Origin: Epiperipatus broadwayi | Taxonomy: Eukaryota; Onychophora; Udeonychophora; Euonychophora; Peripatidae | Assembly: GCA_028023455.1 (NCBI GenBank) | Contig: JAQFVV010000946.1 | Coordinates: 1 to 64,000, forward strand | Reading direction: 5' to 3' | Length of the DNA stretch: 64,000 nt | In this document: piece by piece, positions 25,823-37,208 of the stretch | Numbering within the stretch: the first letter of the stretch is position 1 | Layout of the letters: every line of letters begins with the position of its first letter | Program-made: the position numbers and the translations under genes | The notes under the pieces: generated by a model | Database searches by the model: none | Seen by the model: only the letters and a program-made list of their open reading frames with translations | What the model was told of the DNA's origin: nothing

Positions 25823-26048
25823 GATGATACATGCAAACTTCCTCCTATTTGGAAAGATTTTTTTTAAAAACCATTCCTAAATTTAACATTTTTGCTATTG
25901 GTGGAGTTTTGACATTTTATTCAAATCAGTGATTGTAGTGCCTCTACAACCGTCTTTCTACCTTTTATAACTCTATGGATGGCTTGTGTGACCAAGTTGA
26001 AACGTCAGTATATTAATATTAAAAGTTTTTAACACGGATGAACCCACA

Positions 26049-26070
26049 ATATATATATATATATATATAT
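26049..26070. repeat. (AT)n array at the LTR element insertion site
   Basis: About 11 AT units lie between the Penelope foldback and the 5' LTR. A shorter AT run follows the 3' LTR, consistent with insertion into an AT array. Confidence 0.9.
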
Positions 26071-27870
26071 TGTACCAATATTGATATAGGCACAGATAAT
26101 TTTATCTAAAAAAAATATTAAATAATAAATAAGTTATAAAAATGTACAAGGTTTCTTTACGTAAACAAAATCAGTTTGTTTTCGAAATGATATGAATCAA
26201 ATAGTTTTCCAGTGTTAGTTTTGAAATAAAAAGCTACAATTAATTAATCAAAAGAAAGGAGGGGAAGTCTTGGTAAGGAAAGTTAAACTAGAGGTTTATA
26301 AAAGGAAGTAAAGAGTTTTATTAGTATTCGTAAAAATATAATTTAAAAAGTTAATAAATACAAATCTCTGTTTATTCAAGTTTAATCATAAAACTAGTAA
26401 TATACATGCGTATATATGTGTGATTTTCAACAATAGAATAAATGTTATTACAAATAAATGTAAGTTAAAGAAGATCATCGTTAAAAAACACGGCAATGGC
26501 TATTAATTAAATATAAGACTACAGGATTAAAAAGCTTGTCTCCAAATGATTAGATATTAATTAAAATATAAAACAATACATTTTGCATGGCTATTACTAA
26601 TTAAGCAATCTTCCAAAACATGTTTATCAAATGATTATCACTGGAATTTCGACAACAGATCCTTGCAGGAGATATTACAAGGACAACACATTGCAGGTAT
26701 AAATATACTTTTTTTATCGGACAGTAGTTCAGTTCACAAATTAATTGAGTGAGTGCAGTCACAAATTAATTGAATCAGTTGAGTTAATTATATCCAAAAA
26801 CAAAATGCAGTGTTGAGCAGATTTTGGGAATGCACGTTTCTCTCCACAACCCAGATGTCCTAGAAAACAGCAGATCTGCCTGTGAAATAATGTCAGCTTA
26901 ACATCTTAGAAAATCTCCGTCAGTATCTAATTGTCTCCAATAGTAATAATCGTGAAAATCAGGAAACTCATCAAGGAAACATCCCAGCCGGCTGGTAAGC
27001 ATTCATAATGGAAATATTCTCACTGAAAGCAGCCTCCAAAGTAAACAAAATTCTACGTCTACATTCAAAAGCCTAGGTAAAAACATTTGCTTATTTTGTT
27101 TATACTGTAATAGCCATTGCATTGCATTAATTCGTGTGAATCATCCAAAAGTCTAATTATATGAACTCTCTTAAGCATGCATAAAATGAACTATTGATAT
27201 GTGTGTGTTTACATTTCAAATGCTATGTAATACATTATTATTATTATGTGTGTGCATGAGTTAATCTGTGCATGATCCTTATATCAATATTATTGGTTAA
27301 ATTAGATGAATACCAGTGTTCTGTTATGAAAATATTTGAGAATATTTAAACTATTTAGAAATGTTAATTTAAAATATGCGTGTGTTTATTAGAATTATAA
27401 AATATTTAAATTTTGTAAATAAATGTTAGTTAATAAATTATCTTTAAAATTAAACTTTATTTGTCGGTCAATTCTTTTTACCAAATTCTTTTATCAATTC
27501 TTTTTTTATAAATTCTTTTTACAATTCTTTTATCAAGTCTTAACCACTAATTATGTATAATCTGTTAGTGATTACAAATAGCTGAGCTAGTTGTGGATTT
27601 AGGCATTGAGTTAGTGGCCACTGTTCAAAGTACGTTGTCTATTCTTTTAGTATTCTTTTAGAATAAACAGCTGGTGCCCGTGGTTATACACAAACAAAAA
27701 AGTGCTTTGGACGTGGTGTTGAACTCAACAGCTGAGAAGAAGCTATGTCCTGGAAATGTAATGCTAGATATATACTTTATAGCTATCATTTGGGCATACA
27801 TACTCTCTGAGTATGTTCTTCTCTGCCTAAGAGACTGGTGATTCAAATGCACATAGTCGAACATGGTTCA
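26071..27870 (+). repeat. 5' LTR of the 6.0-kb element
   Basis: The repeat runs TG...CA. It contains a TATA box and initiator, a five-fold AATTCTTTT(T/A) stretch (27470-27535), and ends GGTTCA before the primer site. It differs from the 3' copy at scattered single bases, so the insertion is fairly recent relative to the decayed elements nearby. Confidence 0.93.
26698..26733 (+). promoter_or_regulatory. LTR core promoter: TATA box and initiator
   Basis: TATAAATA at 26698-26705 is followed 33 bp later by TCAGT (A at 26731), the arthropod-type initiator. The same pair occurs in the 3' LTR at 30925-30960. The predicted RNA start marks the U3/R border. Confidence 0.7.
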
Positions 27871-27872
27871 AA

Positions 27873-27893
27873 TGGCTATACCCAACGTGGGCC
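27873..27893 (+). promoter_or_regulatory. tRNA primer-binding site
   Basis: TGGCTATACCCAACGTGGG begins two bases after the 5' LTR and resembles the TGGCGCCCAACGTGGGG-type sites of Ty3/Gypsy elements, with a few extra bases after TGGC. The first bases pair with the CCA end of a tRNA. Confidence 0.7.
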
Positions 27894-28216
27894 AAACTTG
27901 GCATAAATGACAATTAGTTAAATAATTTGTTTCTTGTTTGAAAATTTTGTTTTATACAAAAGTTAAATTATGTATGTAAAAGTGTTTTAATTTAAAAAAA
28001 AGAATTGACCGAAAACTTTTTTTTTCGAAATGAAAAGAGATTTTGACATCTATGCTATCAAATCAGAGTCAATTAGATGTTTGGGCAGAGTTAAAGCATT
28101 AAGATAGGGTAGAGAAAAGGACTAAAAGGGTGGAGTCAGTGTGTATTTCCATTTTAGTAAGAAATAAATAAGTAAGCCATATATTAAATCTAGTGAAATA
28201 AAATATTGTTTTAAAA

Positions 28217-28966
28217 ATGGAAAAAGAGAAAGAAATGTCTGAGATGCAGATGCTGAAAATGATGATAAATATGATGGAAGAAATGCGTCAAGAATTTAGG
28301 CAAAGTCATCAACAATTCATTGCGGGAATAAGAGAAATAAGATGTGAAATTAAAGGAATGAGGGGTGAAATAATAGAGAAAGTAGAGGAGAACCAAGAAA
28401 GCAGAGAGTTAGATTTAGTTAAAGAAAGTCAGAAAGTTGAGGTCACGAAAGAGGTAGAAATTGAATTAAAATCAGATAGCATTGTGATAAATAAAGTAGA
28501 CACAAATGTAGATTAAGAAATATAAGAAAAACATAAGTTCAAGGTAGTAGATAGTGTAGAAAAGTTTTTACAAAAATTTAAAAAGGTTAAAGTAAATGTT
28601 CACATTTGCTGTAGACACAGATTTAAAACAAAGAGGAAGCATAGGAAAAAATATTCACGATTAGGAAAAATACGGAGGTCTGTAAAGCTTAAAAGTTTTC
28701 TAATTTACAAGGCAGAAAATAGAATGGAAAGAGGAAGAGATAAAATAGATTTTAATCAAGAAATAGAAGTGAGAATATGGAGTATGATTTATATTATAAA
28801 GTTAGTAGAAAGAAAAAAGGAATCACCTGACATAGTTTAAAAGTTAGTAAACGAGCGGAATAGTAAAGGAAATAAACAAAAAGGGCCGGAAATGGACAAT
28901 GAGCACGAATATGATTATTCTAATGTAAATAAATCTGAGAAGTTTAAATCTGAAACTTCTATTTAA
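28217..28966 (+). pseudogene. Gag-like coiled-coil frame, broken
   Basis: A single + frame of 250 codons starts at an ATG in a good context (aaaaATGG) and is interrupted by TAA at 28514, 28523 and 28838 before ending at TAA 28964. The first 99 residues are rich in Met, Glu and Lys (KEKEMSEMQMLKMM, MEEMRQEFRQSHQQF) and predicted to form a coiled coil; the remainder is strongly basic and then acidic. Position after the primer site and the absence of any other frame suggest a remnant gag N-terminus, but no capsid or zinc-knuckle motif is visible. It could instead be an unrelated captured frame. No function is claimed. Confidence 0.5.
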
Positions 28967-29309
28967 AACTAAGATAATAAATTTAAAAGTAACTGAATAA
29001 TAATAAGTTAAATGTTTGAAAGTAATAATAATAACAGAGGCTTCGCAAAATAAAAGATTTTTTTTTCCACGCACATATTAATTAAGAAGAAATGCTCGTA
29101 AACAAACAGTTCAAATAAAAAAATCAATAAAATCAAGTTAAATAAATGGGTCAAATTAATGATGGAAAAGTAAAGTTGTAGGTTTAAATAAATGAGAAGA
29201 TAACGGAATTTTTAGAATAAAATTAAGTTAGTCAAATAGATATTTGTATAATAATGAATCGTAATAAAGTAAAATAGTTTTTCTAAATATACGCATGTTA
29301 ATACATAAG

Positions 29310-29640
29310 TTAAAGTAATGGGTTAAAATAATATTGTAATATAAATAAATATGTAAACTGATGACCGTGAGAGTTTCAAAATAATATTGCAGCATAAATA
29401 AATATGGATAATGTTCGTATGGGTTTAAAATAAGTATCGTAAAACTAATATTTAAAATGTTCGTACTGGTTTAAAGATAATATTATAAGATTAGTGTAAA
29501 TAAATAATGTTGAAATAATGTTCGTAATGGTTTGAAATAATGGTGTAAGATTAGATTAATACAAATAAATATGTTAAAGTAATGTTCATGTGTATTTAAA
29601 ATAATATTGAAAGGTTAAAATAATATAAATGAAAGTCAAT
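29310..29640. repeat. Degenerate tandem repeat of about 60-70 bp
   Basis: Units containing AATGTTCGTA(A/C)TGGTTT followed by AAAATAATATTGTAAGATTA-like and ATAAATAAATATG-like segments recur about five times, inside the LTR element. Confidence 0.7.
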
Positions 29641-29858
29641 CTAAGTTGTATTAAGAGTGTATATGGGTTCAAAATTAAGGGATGAGGGTAGTATAGAAAT
29701 GTTTTAGTCAAGGATAAGTTTAAAGCTGTCGACTGGATAGATTTTAGCACTCGTAATGGATTGGCCGGGATCATTCCTCTTTTAAAATACGCACTGGCGA
29801 CAACCAGAGTAAGTCATAAGTATCTTTTCAGGGGACAATCCCCATATGTCGTACATTG

Positions 29859-30042
29859 TTTTCCAAAGCGTAAGTTGGAAATGGACAGTTGAAAATTCCT
29901 GCCATTCGCAGCTGCTTAGTCAAAGTCCGATCAAGAGAATCGGCAATCGTTTTCCAGAGCGTAAGTCGGAAATGGACAGTTGAAATTCCAGCCATTCGCA
30001 GCCACCTTTTCTTAGTCAAAGTCCGATCAAGAGAATCGGCAG
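29859..30042. repeat. Tandem duplication of about 90 bp
   Basis: Two copies of a block from GTTTTCCAAAGCGTAAG through GTCAAAGTCCGATCAAGAGA to ATCGGCA differ by a few substitutions and a short insertion in the second copy. Both are much less AT-rich than the rest of the element. Confidence 0.9.
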
Positions 30043-30278
30043 CTGAAGCTTTGTTTATAAAAGATCCTTGTGCCACAAAATTAGTTTGTCCTCGTGGTCA
30101 CTATCCAGGATGAACATTGTAAGTGATGTTACCAGCATAGAAAGAAGAAAAGCATAATTGGAGATTTCCCTTAGTATGGAAAGAAAAAGATATAAAAAAA
30201 GCAAACTTAGAAAGAATAATAAATTAAGATTTAATGTTGTCAGAGATAAAATGGTCAAAAATGATGCATTTTACTCTC

Positions 30279-30293
30279 AAAAAGGAGGGATGG
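30279..30293 (+). promoter_or_regulatory. Polypurine tract
   Basis: AAAAAGGAGGGATGG lies five bases before the 3' LTR and would prime plus-strand synthesis. Confidence 0.75.
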
Positions 30294-30298
30294 TGTAA

Positions 30299-32097
30299 TG
30301 TATCAATATTGATATAGGCACATATAATTTTATCTAAAAAATTATTAAATAATAAATAAGTTATAAAAATCTAAAAGGTTTCTTTAAGTAAACAAAATCA
30401 GTTTGTTTTCGAAATGATATGAATCAAATAGTTTTCCAGTGTTAGTTTTGAAATAAAAAGCTACAATTAATTAATCAAAAGGGGGGAGGGGAAGTCTTGG
30501 TAAGGAAAGTTAAACTAGAGGTTTATAAAAGGAAGTAAAGAGTTTTATTAGTATTCGTAAAAATCTAATTTAAAAAGTTAAAAAATACAAATCTCTGTTC
30601 ATTCAAGTTTAATCTTAAAACTAGTAATATACATGCATATATATGTGCGATTGTCAACAATAGAATAAATGTTATTAGAAATAAATGTAAGTTAATGAAG
30701 ATCATCATTAAAAAACACGGCAATGGCTATTAATTAAATATAAGACTACAGGATTAAAAAGCTTGTCTCCAAATGATTAGATATTAATTAAAATATAAAA
30801 CAATATGTTTTGCATGGCTATTACTAATTAAGCAATCTTCCAAAATACGTTTATCAAATGATTATCACTGGAATTTTGATAACAGATCTTTGCAGGAGAT
30901 ATTACAAGGACAACACGTCGCAGGTATAAATAGACTTTTTTTATCGGACAGTAGTTCAGTTCACAAATTAATTGAGTGAGTGCAGTCACAAATTAATTGA
31001 ATCAGTTGAGTTAATTATACCCAAAAACAAAATGCAGTGTTGAGCAGATTTTGGGAATGCACGTTTCTTTCCACAGCCCAGATGTCCTAGAAAACAGCAG
31101 ATCTTCCCGTGAAATAATGTCAGCTTAACATCTTAGAAAATCTCCGTCAGTATCTAATTGTCTCCAATAGTAATAATCATGAAAATCAGGAAACTCATCA
31201 AGGAAACGTCCCAGCTGGCTGGTAAGCATTCATAATGGAAATATTCTCATCGAAAGCAGCCTCCAAAGAGAACAAAATTCTACGTCTACATTCAAAAGCC
31301 TAGGTAAAAACATTTGCTTATTTCATTTATACTGTAATAGCCATTGCATTGCATTAATTCATGCGAATCATCCAAAAGTCTAATTATATGAACTCTCTTA
31401 AGCATGCATAAAATGAACTATTGATATGTGTGCGTTTAAATTTCAAATGCTATGTAATACATTATTATTATTATGTGTGTGCATGAGTTAATATGTGCAT
31501 GATCCTTATATCAATATTATTGGTTAAATTAGATGAATACCAGTGTTCTGTTATGAAAATATTCGAGAATATTTAAACTATTTTGAAATGTTAATTTAAA
31601 ATATGCGTGTGTTTATTAGAATTATAAAATGTTTAAATTTAGTAAATAAATGTTAGTTAATAAATTATCTTTAAAATTAAACTTTATTTGTCGGTCAATT
31701 CTTTTTACCAAATTCTTTTATCAATTCTTTTTTTATAAATTCTTTTTACAATTCTTTTATCAAGTCTTAACCACTAATTATGTATAATCTGTTAGTGATT
31801 ACAAATAGCTGAGCTAGTCATGGATTTAGGCGTTGAGTTAGTGGCCCTTGCTCAAAGTGCATTGTCTATTCTTTTAGTATTCTTTTAGAATAAACAGCTG
31901 GCACCCATGGTTATACACAAACAAAAAAGTGCTTTGGACATGGTGTTGAACTCAACAGATGAGAAGAAGCTATGTCCTGGAAATGTAACGCTAGCTATAT
32001 ACTTTATAGCTATCGTTTGGGCATACATACTCTCCGATTATGTTCTTCTCTGCCTAAGAGACCGGTGATTCGAATGCACATAGTCGAAATCGGTTCA
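30299..32097 (+). repeat. 3' LTR of the 6.0-kb element
   Basis: This is 1799 bp, collinear with the 5' LTR and ending ATCGGTTCA before an (AT)n flank. The TATA box is at 30925-30932 and the TCAGT initiator at 30956-30960. Confidence 0.93.
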
Positions 32098-32285
32098 ATA
32101 TATATATATGCACATCTTAATTTAGAAAGCATATATAATAGAATCATATAAATCATAGTGTAATTAGAATCTTCAGAGATGCTACAATATTATAATATAA
32201 AATTTTGTGAAGTGTACTATTTAAAGCTACCAGGTATCAAATGCGCGCCATGCTATCATGGGAAAAAAACTTTACCATTCAAATG

Positions 32286-32384
32286 CATTTGTATTTGAAT
32301 TCTGTTGTATTTGAATTCAGTTATATTTGAGCTCTGTTGTATTTGAACTTTTTATATTTGAGATCAGTTGTATTTGAACTACAT
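32286..32384. repeat. 16-17 bp tandem repeat (TTGTATTTGAA)
   Basis: About six units of the type TGTATTTGAATTCTGT lie in direct succession with small differences. Confidence 0.85.
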
Positions 32385-33248
32385 TATACTTTAAATAAAC
32401 TTTGGGTTGTTAAATTTGTTTTGGCATATTGTTTTCTGTTATCTTGTCTGTCAATTAATATTTGCTAAAAATCTCTGCTCTCTGCAATCTAAAGACAATT
32501 TTAAATGTCTGATTGATGGTACATCTGGGTAAACATTAACACTTGGTATCATCACAAGTAAATCCTTATTTTATAGGCTGTAGATATGATGGCAATCTCT
32601 GATGTTGTATATTAGTCTATTTACTGAAGTTATGTTTAAGTATATAAAATAATGTGTATATGAAGTTAAATTGTAATTTGTCTTAAATGGCTTACTTAGA
32701 AAAGTATATGTTCCTAATGTATCTACAGTGTGAGAGGCTGGTCTAGGGTCTGATAAATCATTGTTCCAAAATTCAGGTAAAGGTAAAAGAAGTACTAATA
32801 AAAATACTTATAATGCATATTCTCTTGCAATGATTATATACTTTTCCACAAGGTATTATAAAAAAGTGGATAGAATTTTTTTTCCTTCCTTGCCTGAGAG
32901 TGGTGTAGTGAAAGTTCAAGTGCACTGATAAAAAACAAATGCCTTACATATAAGCAGAACTGTAACTTGAGATAAAAATAGATTGCTTATAGAAAGTGAA
33001 ATTGATACACAAAAAGAGTAAAAAATGAGTCAATTAATCAGTGGATGGTAAGTAGATGGATAGTTTGGATGAAAAGAATCTAAATGAAATCCTTAAAAAC
33101 ATAATTATTTAAAACTAGGAAGTTGTTTATTAAATATTTCATTCTATTTAAGCCTGGAAAAAACATTAGTAAAAGCAGAAATTTTTGTATACTCACAAAA
33201 TATATGTTTCATCATATAAAAGATCAAATATAATGAAATTCATTATGA

Positions 33249-33310
33249 AGAGCATATGTAACCTGGATTCATATAAAACAGAGCATATGTAACCTGGATT
33301 CATATAAAAT
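33249..33310. repeat. 31-bp perfect tandem duplication
   Basis: GAGCATATGTAACCTGGATT plus CATATAAAA is present twice without a gap. Confidence 0.9.
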
Positions 33311-35501
33311 GTAACAAATGTATTCCATCATTTTGTAGGCTATTTTAAAATTCTCTACTTCCAACTATCATAGTTAGACATGTTAAAAATAAAATCTAAA
33401 AAATGATTGTAATGAACACCTAATTGTTCACAATATCATTATGGACAAAACACCAGCAAAATTGTATAAGTTATTTAATGCTGTCATGTAAGTATTCAGA
33501 CTATCAAAGCAGTTATTTACACTTTTATTAGTTTAGAAGTTCAAATAAAGTTGCTGATTGGAATAGAAAACATTTTTTGCAACAGACTTTGAGCATTTCT
33601 AAGAATCAATTGCTTGAAATCAAAACACCATTAAGAGCCTTAAATATGTTTTGAATATCTAATTGTTTTGTTAAAGATTTGTTTAAATATTATCACTATA
33701 GCTGAATATAAAATATAAAAAAATATTTTAATCTGATCAAAACATTGCATTAGTATTTATTTTGAATTAGAATTGACATTTTTTGCTGATTGGCAGATTT
33801 AGTCAGATATGCAAAGATATTTATCCTTGAGCTGGAGAGGGTAATGAAACTTAACCAAGGAAGCATGTGGAAAAAATGGGAGGTATTATGTCCATCAAAT
33901 AATAATAATAATTATTCTTCTTTTCTAATTTTTTGATTGCAATTGACTTTCATCTTTTTTCTTTAATCCAATATGTTAATTTTATTTTCCATATATATAA
34001 AGAAAAGAAAGACTGGTACAATATATATATATATATTCTAAATATCGATAAATCTATCTATATTTTAAAAATTATTTGTTGTTATTTTTAAAAAAATCTC
34101 TTTGATTTAAGGTTTATATATGGAGTATTATATATATGGAGTATTATTATTGTTTATGGTTATTAGCCCATAGTTGTTTGGAGTTATTATTTTATTTATA
34201 TGTTGATAGTACATCGTGTGAATATTCAATTATGATAGATAAATAAAGACATATAAATTGTTGATTATAAAAAAGATTATTTTATTTGTAGTGAGTATTA
34301 AAAAAATGCATTATTATTATTTATGTATATATATATTTAAAGCTGTCAAATAAATTTTCAATTTAATATTTTTTATATATATGATTGATATTTTTATTTA
34401 TTGAATGTTAATTGTTTAAAAAAAAAACATATGTAACAATGGTTATCAAAATGGTATTTGCTGCTGCATGGAACAAGAACAACAAAAAGAGACCATTATT
34501 ATTATTAGGATGGTGATTAAACAAATTGAAGGATAAACATTTGTTGTACTTTGTTTTTTTTTCTTTGAAATTACCATTCTTAAGAATATTGGAATAAGAT
34601 AAATTTCTATGGTAAATACATAAATCATGACTGGATAATAGATATATATCGCAGCCAAGGAGCTGCGCTGTTTCCTTTCATTTATTCCAAGGCAGTTTAA
34701 AAAGAAAAACTAGGCAAATTTCAACACATGAATTTCATTGCGTTTGAAGCCGAAATTTGATATAGCTATCTGGAATCTATAATGGTCAATCTAATAATAA
34801 TCTGGAGGTAACTAAAAGTAATTAATACATTGGATTCAACATGTCAATTATTATTTTTTTCAAGGAGAGAAATTTAAAAAAATGAAGTATATATGTGCAT
34901 TTGGAAACTAATAATTTTTTCTAACGTGACATTTCTTCAATTCAATTTGGCTCTAGAATGCATTCTAATATTAAACGGATAAAGGAATAAAACAATGGAA
35001 TAAGTTGACTTTTGAAAGAAAAATAAACAGGTGAACTTTGAAAGGTAGTAAATAATTTTATATATATAAATGATATATAAATATATTTTGAGACTGATAT
35101 TTTTTTTTACTTTTATTTTTCATTATAAAAATAAAACATTTTTATAAATATCATTCTACCCAATTCAAGCGTTTTGTTTTATAACAGCAATGAACGTTTA
35201 ACAGGTGCCAAAATTAACACTTAAGTAATTAAAAATCTTAAAGAATGACATATAGGTTTGGGTTTCATATGAGTTGTTACGTATATTTTAATAAGTGAAA
35301 TTTATATTCGTAAATTTTTATTATAAAATTTTTTTATTATTAATTTATCCATTTTCATTTTTTTAAAAATTCATATAATAATTCTTATGCAGACCAAAAC
35401 TATAATTTATATATATTTGCTGGATATAATATACTTTTATTTTTTTTATTTTTAATTTTGAATATATGAAAAATATAAATATGGATTTGTATTTATATTA
35501 A

Positions 35502-36246
35502 CCAAAAGACTGTTTTTTATGAGGCTCCTCGTCGACATCTGAAATCACTCTAACTCAGCCAGTTTTTATATGAAAATATTCGTTAAATATGTATTGAATT
35601 CGTTTTTAAAAGTTCTGTACGATGGTGACATCTTCCGATTTATTTTAGAAGTAAAAAATAGAAAAAAAACGCATTTAAACCTAAACAAAGAAGGAACATT
35701 ATTTGTGATTGGTTCTTAGCATGCTCTCAGCCGAAAAAGACATTCTGATTGGCTGGAAAGAACAAAGAAACTGCCTGATCAAAGAAAATAAAGAAAAATG
35801 CTGAGATTTTCATTTCGAATACGATTTAATTATTATAAAAGAATATTTTGAGAAATTAAAATTATTTTCAGAGAGAATAATAAAAAAACAAAATTATTTT
35901 CGAAAAATATTGAAGATTTAAGTAAATATATTGAAGATGTAGTAAAAAGAAATATTTACTTTTCTATAACGTAAAAGTCGATCTTTTTGTTTACATTATA
36001 GCTTTTATGTTGCCGATATTGAATATCTTAGAATAAATAAATAGCAATTTATTTTTGAAAGAACTTTCGTTGTCTTCACAACCTGAAAAATTAATTATAT
36101 ACTTTTTATAAACATATCTGAGTTGAATTTAATATTATAGGCGAATATGTTTTAACAATAGGCTTTGTCTTCAGTTTGTGAATTGGCCAATTAAAAGATT
36201 TGATTTTTATCTGATACAACCAATGATAAAATTAGCGGTTAAAAGG
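35502..36246 (+). other. 745-bp block unique to the 5' LTR, flanked by TTAA
   Basis: TTAA at 35498-35501 and 36247-36250 flank this block; the 3' LTR has one TTAA at that place. Either it inserted with a TTAA duplication (piggyBac manner) or it was lost from the 3' LTR by recombination between TTAA copies. Its ends (CCAAAAGACT... and ...GGTTAAAAGG) share only two inverted bases, which argues against a typical piggyBac element. It holds promoter-like motifs. Confidence 0.8.
35708..35872 (+). promoter_or_regulatory. Putative U3 promoter: two CCAAT boxes, TATA box, initiator-like site
   Basis: ATTGG occurs at 35708 and 35748, TATAAAAG at 35834-35841, and TCAGA at 35868-35872, in the order and spacing of a pol II promoter. 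The motifs are seen directly; promoter function is inferred. Confidence 0.5.
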
Positions 36247-36888
36247 TTAATACATAATTGTTAAGCACAAATATGTCTTTATCTATTTAATATATATATA
36301 CTTCTTGTAAGTATATACATATACTTATTATTTGGGTTTGTATTTAAGAACTATTTAATACACTGATACTACCTAAAATTAAACCATAATATAGAAATAA
36401 AGGATGTACTATTTGTTTTATAAGTAATGACTTTGTAAGTTATTTGAAAGAGTATTAATATTTTATTCTTATTTTTCTTTTAATGCCAGAGTCATTATGA
36501 AATTAATTGAATTCACAATTTAATAGAGGATAACTTTATATTTCACTTATTGTTTAGTCTTTAGGCCACTTACACATATTATTATTCATTGATATGTTTA
36601 GATATACATAAATTTACTTATTGGATGTGTATATTGGATTTAATAGAATTCCCTTTGTTTCTGATATATATTTGATTAGTTAGTCATATCAACCTGGGGA
36701 ATAAATTATAATGATAGATCTCATTTCTCTGTATGATTGTAGATTTATTTCATGTATAGCTAGTTGGAAGGGCATATAAACAATTTATTTAAATATAACT
36801 GGGATAATTTTATCTTTCTTTATTTAAATTATACAATTTATTATATTAGGCTTTCTCAACAATTGCATTCATATAGATTACATATATT

Positions 36889-37208
36889 CCATTACATTTG
36901 TCATCCTATGTTTGGAGCATTATTTTCTTCTCATATATTGATGTTCCATTATATTTGATGTATATGTTTATATACATATTGTCTATTACATTTGGAACCA
37001 CAAACTGTGGGACCCAGTTAACTGGTGATTGGTATAATAAAGATATTTTCCATTACATTTGACACGATAATGTGGTCAGCATGATATGTTTATATATATA
37101 TGCATACATTCCATTACAGTTGGCACCCAACATGGGGCCTACTTTTTTCAATTTAAATGGAATGCAGCAAGTACGTTCCATTACATTTGGTGCAACAACT
37201 AGGGCCTG
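36889..37208 (+). repeat. Array of primer-site-like repeats at the LTR end
   Basis: CCATTACA-type cores start at 36889, 36946, 36983 (CTATTACA), 37050, 37111 and 37178, spaced 37-67 bp. Most are followed by a decayed form of the primer site: TTTGGAACCACAAACTGTGGG at 36991 onward, TTTGACACGATAATGTGG at 37058, the genuine GTTGGCACCCAACATGGGG at 37119, and TTTGGTGCAACAACTAGGGC at 37186 inside the element body. Confidence 0.75.
37121..37139 (+). promoter_or_regulatory. tRNA primer-binding site
   Basis: TGGCACCCAACATGGGGCC starts two bases after the 5' LTR. It is close to the primer site of the 6.0-kb element (TGGC...CCCAACGTGGG), suggesting the same tRNA primer. Confidence 0.85.

Larger units (their letters stand above)
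24700..26048. mobile_element. Penelope-like foldback with two mirror-image GIY-YIG frames
   Basis: This is a near-complete inverted repeat of about 650-660 bp arms centred at 25396, where TAATAGCTGATTTA / TAAATCAGCTATTA flank a 5-base loop (25394-25398). Each arm encodes the linker plus GIY-YIG endonuclease end of a Penelope-like retroelement, read outward from the centre. No reverse transcriptase is present. Outer ends carry the same TTTTGCGGGTTAATCCATG / AACACGGATGAACCC termini as the copies at 9.6 and 17.7 kb. The right end merges into an (AT)n array that hosts the next LTR element. Penelope elements are known to form inverted partial copies; a unit built only of two 3' ends is the notable point. 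Confidence 0.88.
26071..32097 (+). mobile_element. Pol-less LTR retrotransposon, 6.0 kb
   Basis: Two near-identical 1.8-kb LTRs (26071-27870 and 30299-32097) enclose 2.4 kb. The 5' LTR begins TGTACC, the 3' LTR TGTATC; both end GGTTCA. A tRNA primer site follows the 5' LTR by two bases and a purine-rich tract precedes the 3' LTR. The interior carries one broken coiled-coil frame and no protease, reverse transcriptase, RNase H or integrase. It must have been mobilised in trans by an autonomous Ty3/Gypsy-like relative. Both flanks are AT repeats, so the target duplication is some length of ATAT and cannot be measured exactly. It lies in sense orientation in the carboxypeptidase intron. Confidence 0.92.
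32098..34020. other. Intron stretch between the two LTR elements
   Basis: This is AT-rich sequence with two short tandem repeats, listed separately. No gene, no element borders. Confidence 0.5.
34037..37118 (+). repeat. 5' LTR, 3.1 kb
   Basis: It is collinear with the 3' LTR except for the block 35502-36246, present only here, and a short instead of expanded AT run near 36665. The last 230 bp contain repeated CCATTACA(T/G)TTG units. A short frame at 36764-36958, also present in the 3' LTR, is not supported as a gene. Confidence 0.92.

Noticed and set aside
29310-29640. A CRISPR-like array
   Set aside because: The units are degenerate and contiguous without unique spacers, and the DNA is from an animal nucleus.
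36764-36958. A 64-codon frame also present at 43121-43315, suggesting a conserved gene
   Set aside because: The two copies are simply the same place in the two LTRs; the sequence is AT-rich and overlaps the primer-site-like repeats.
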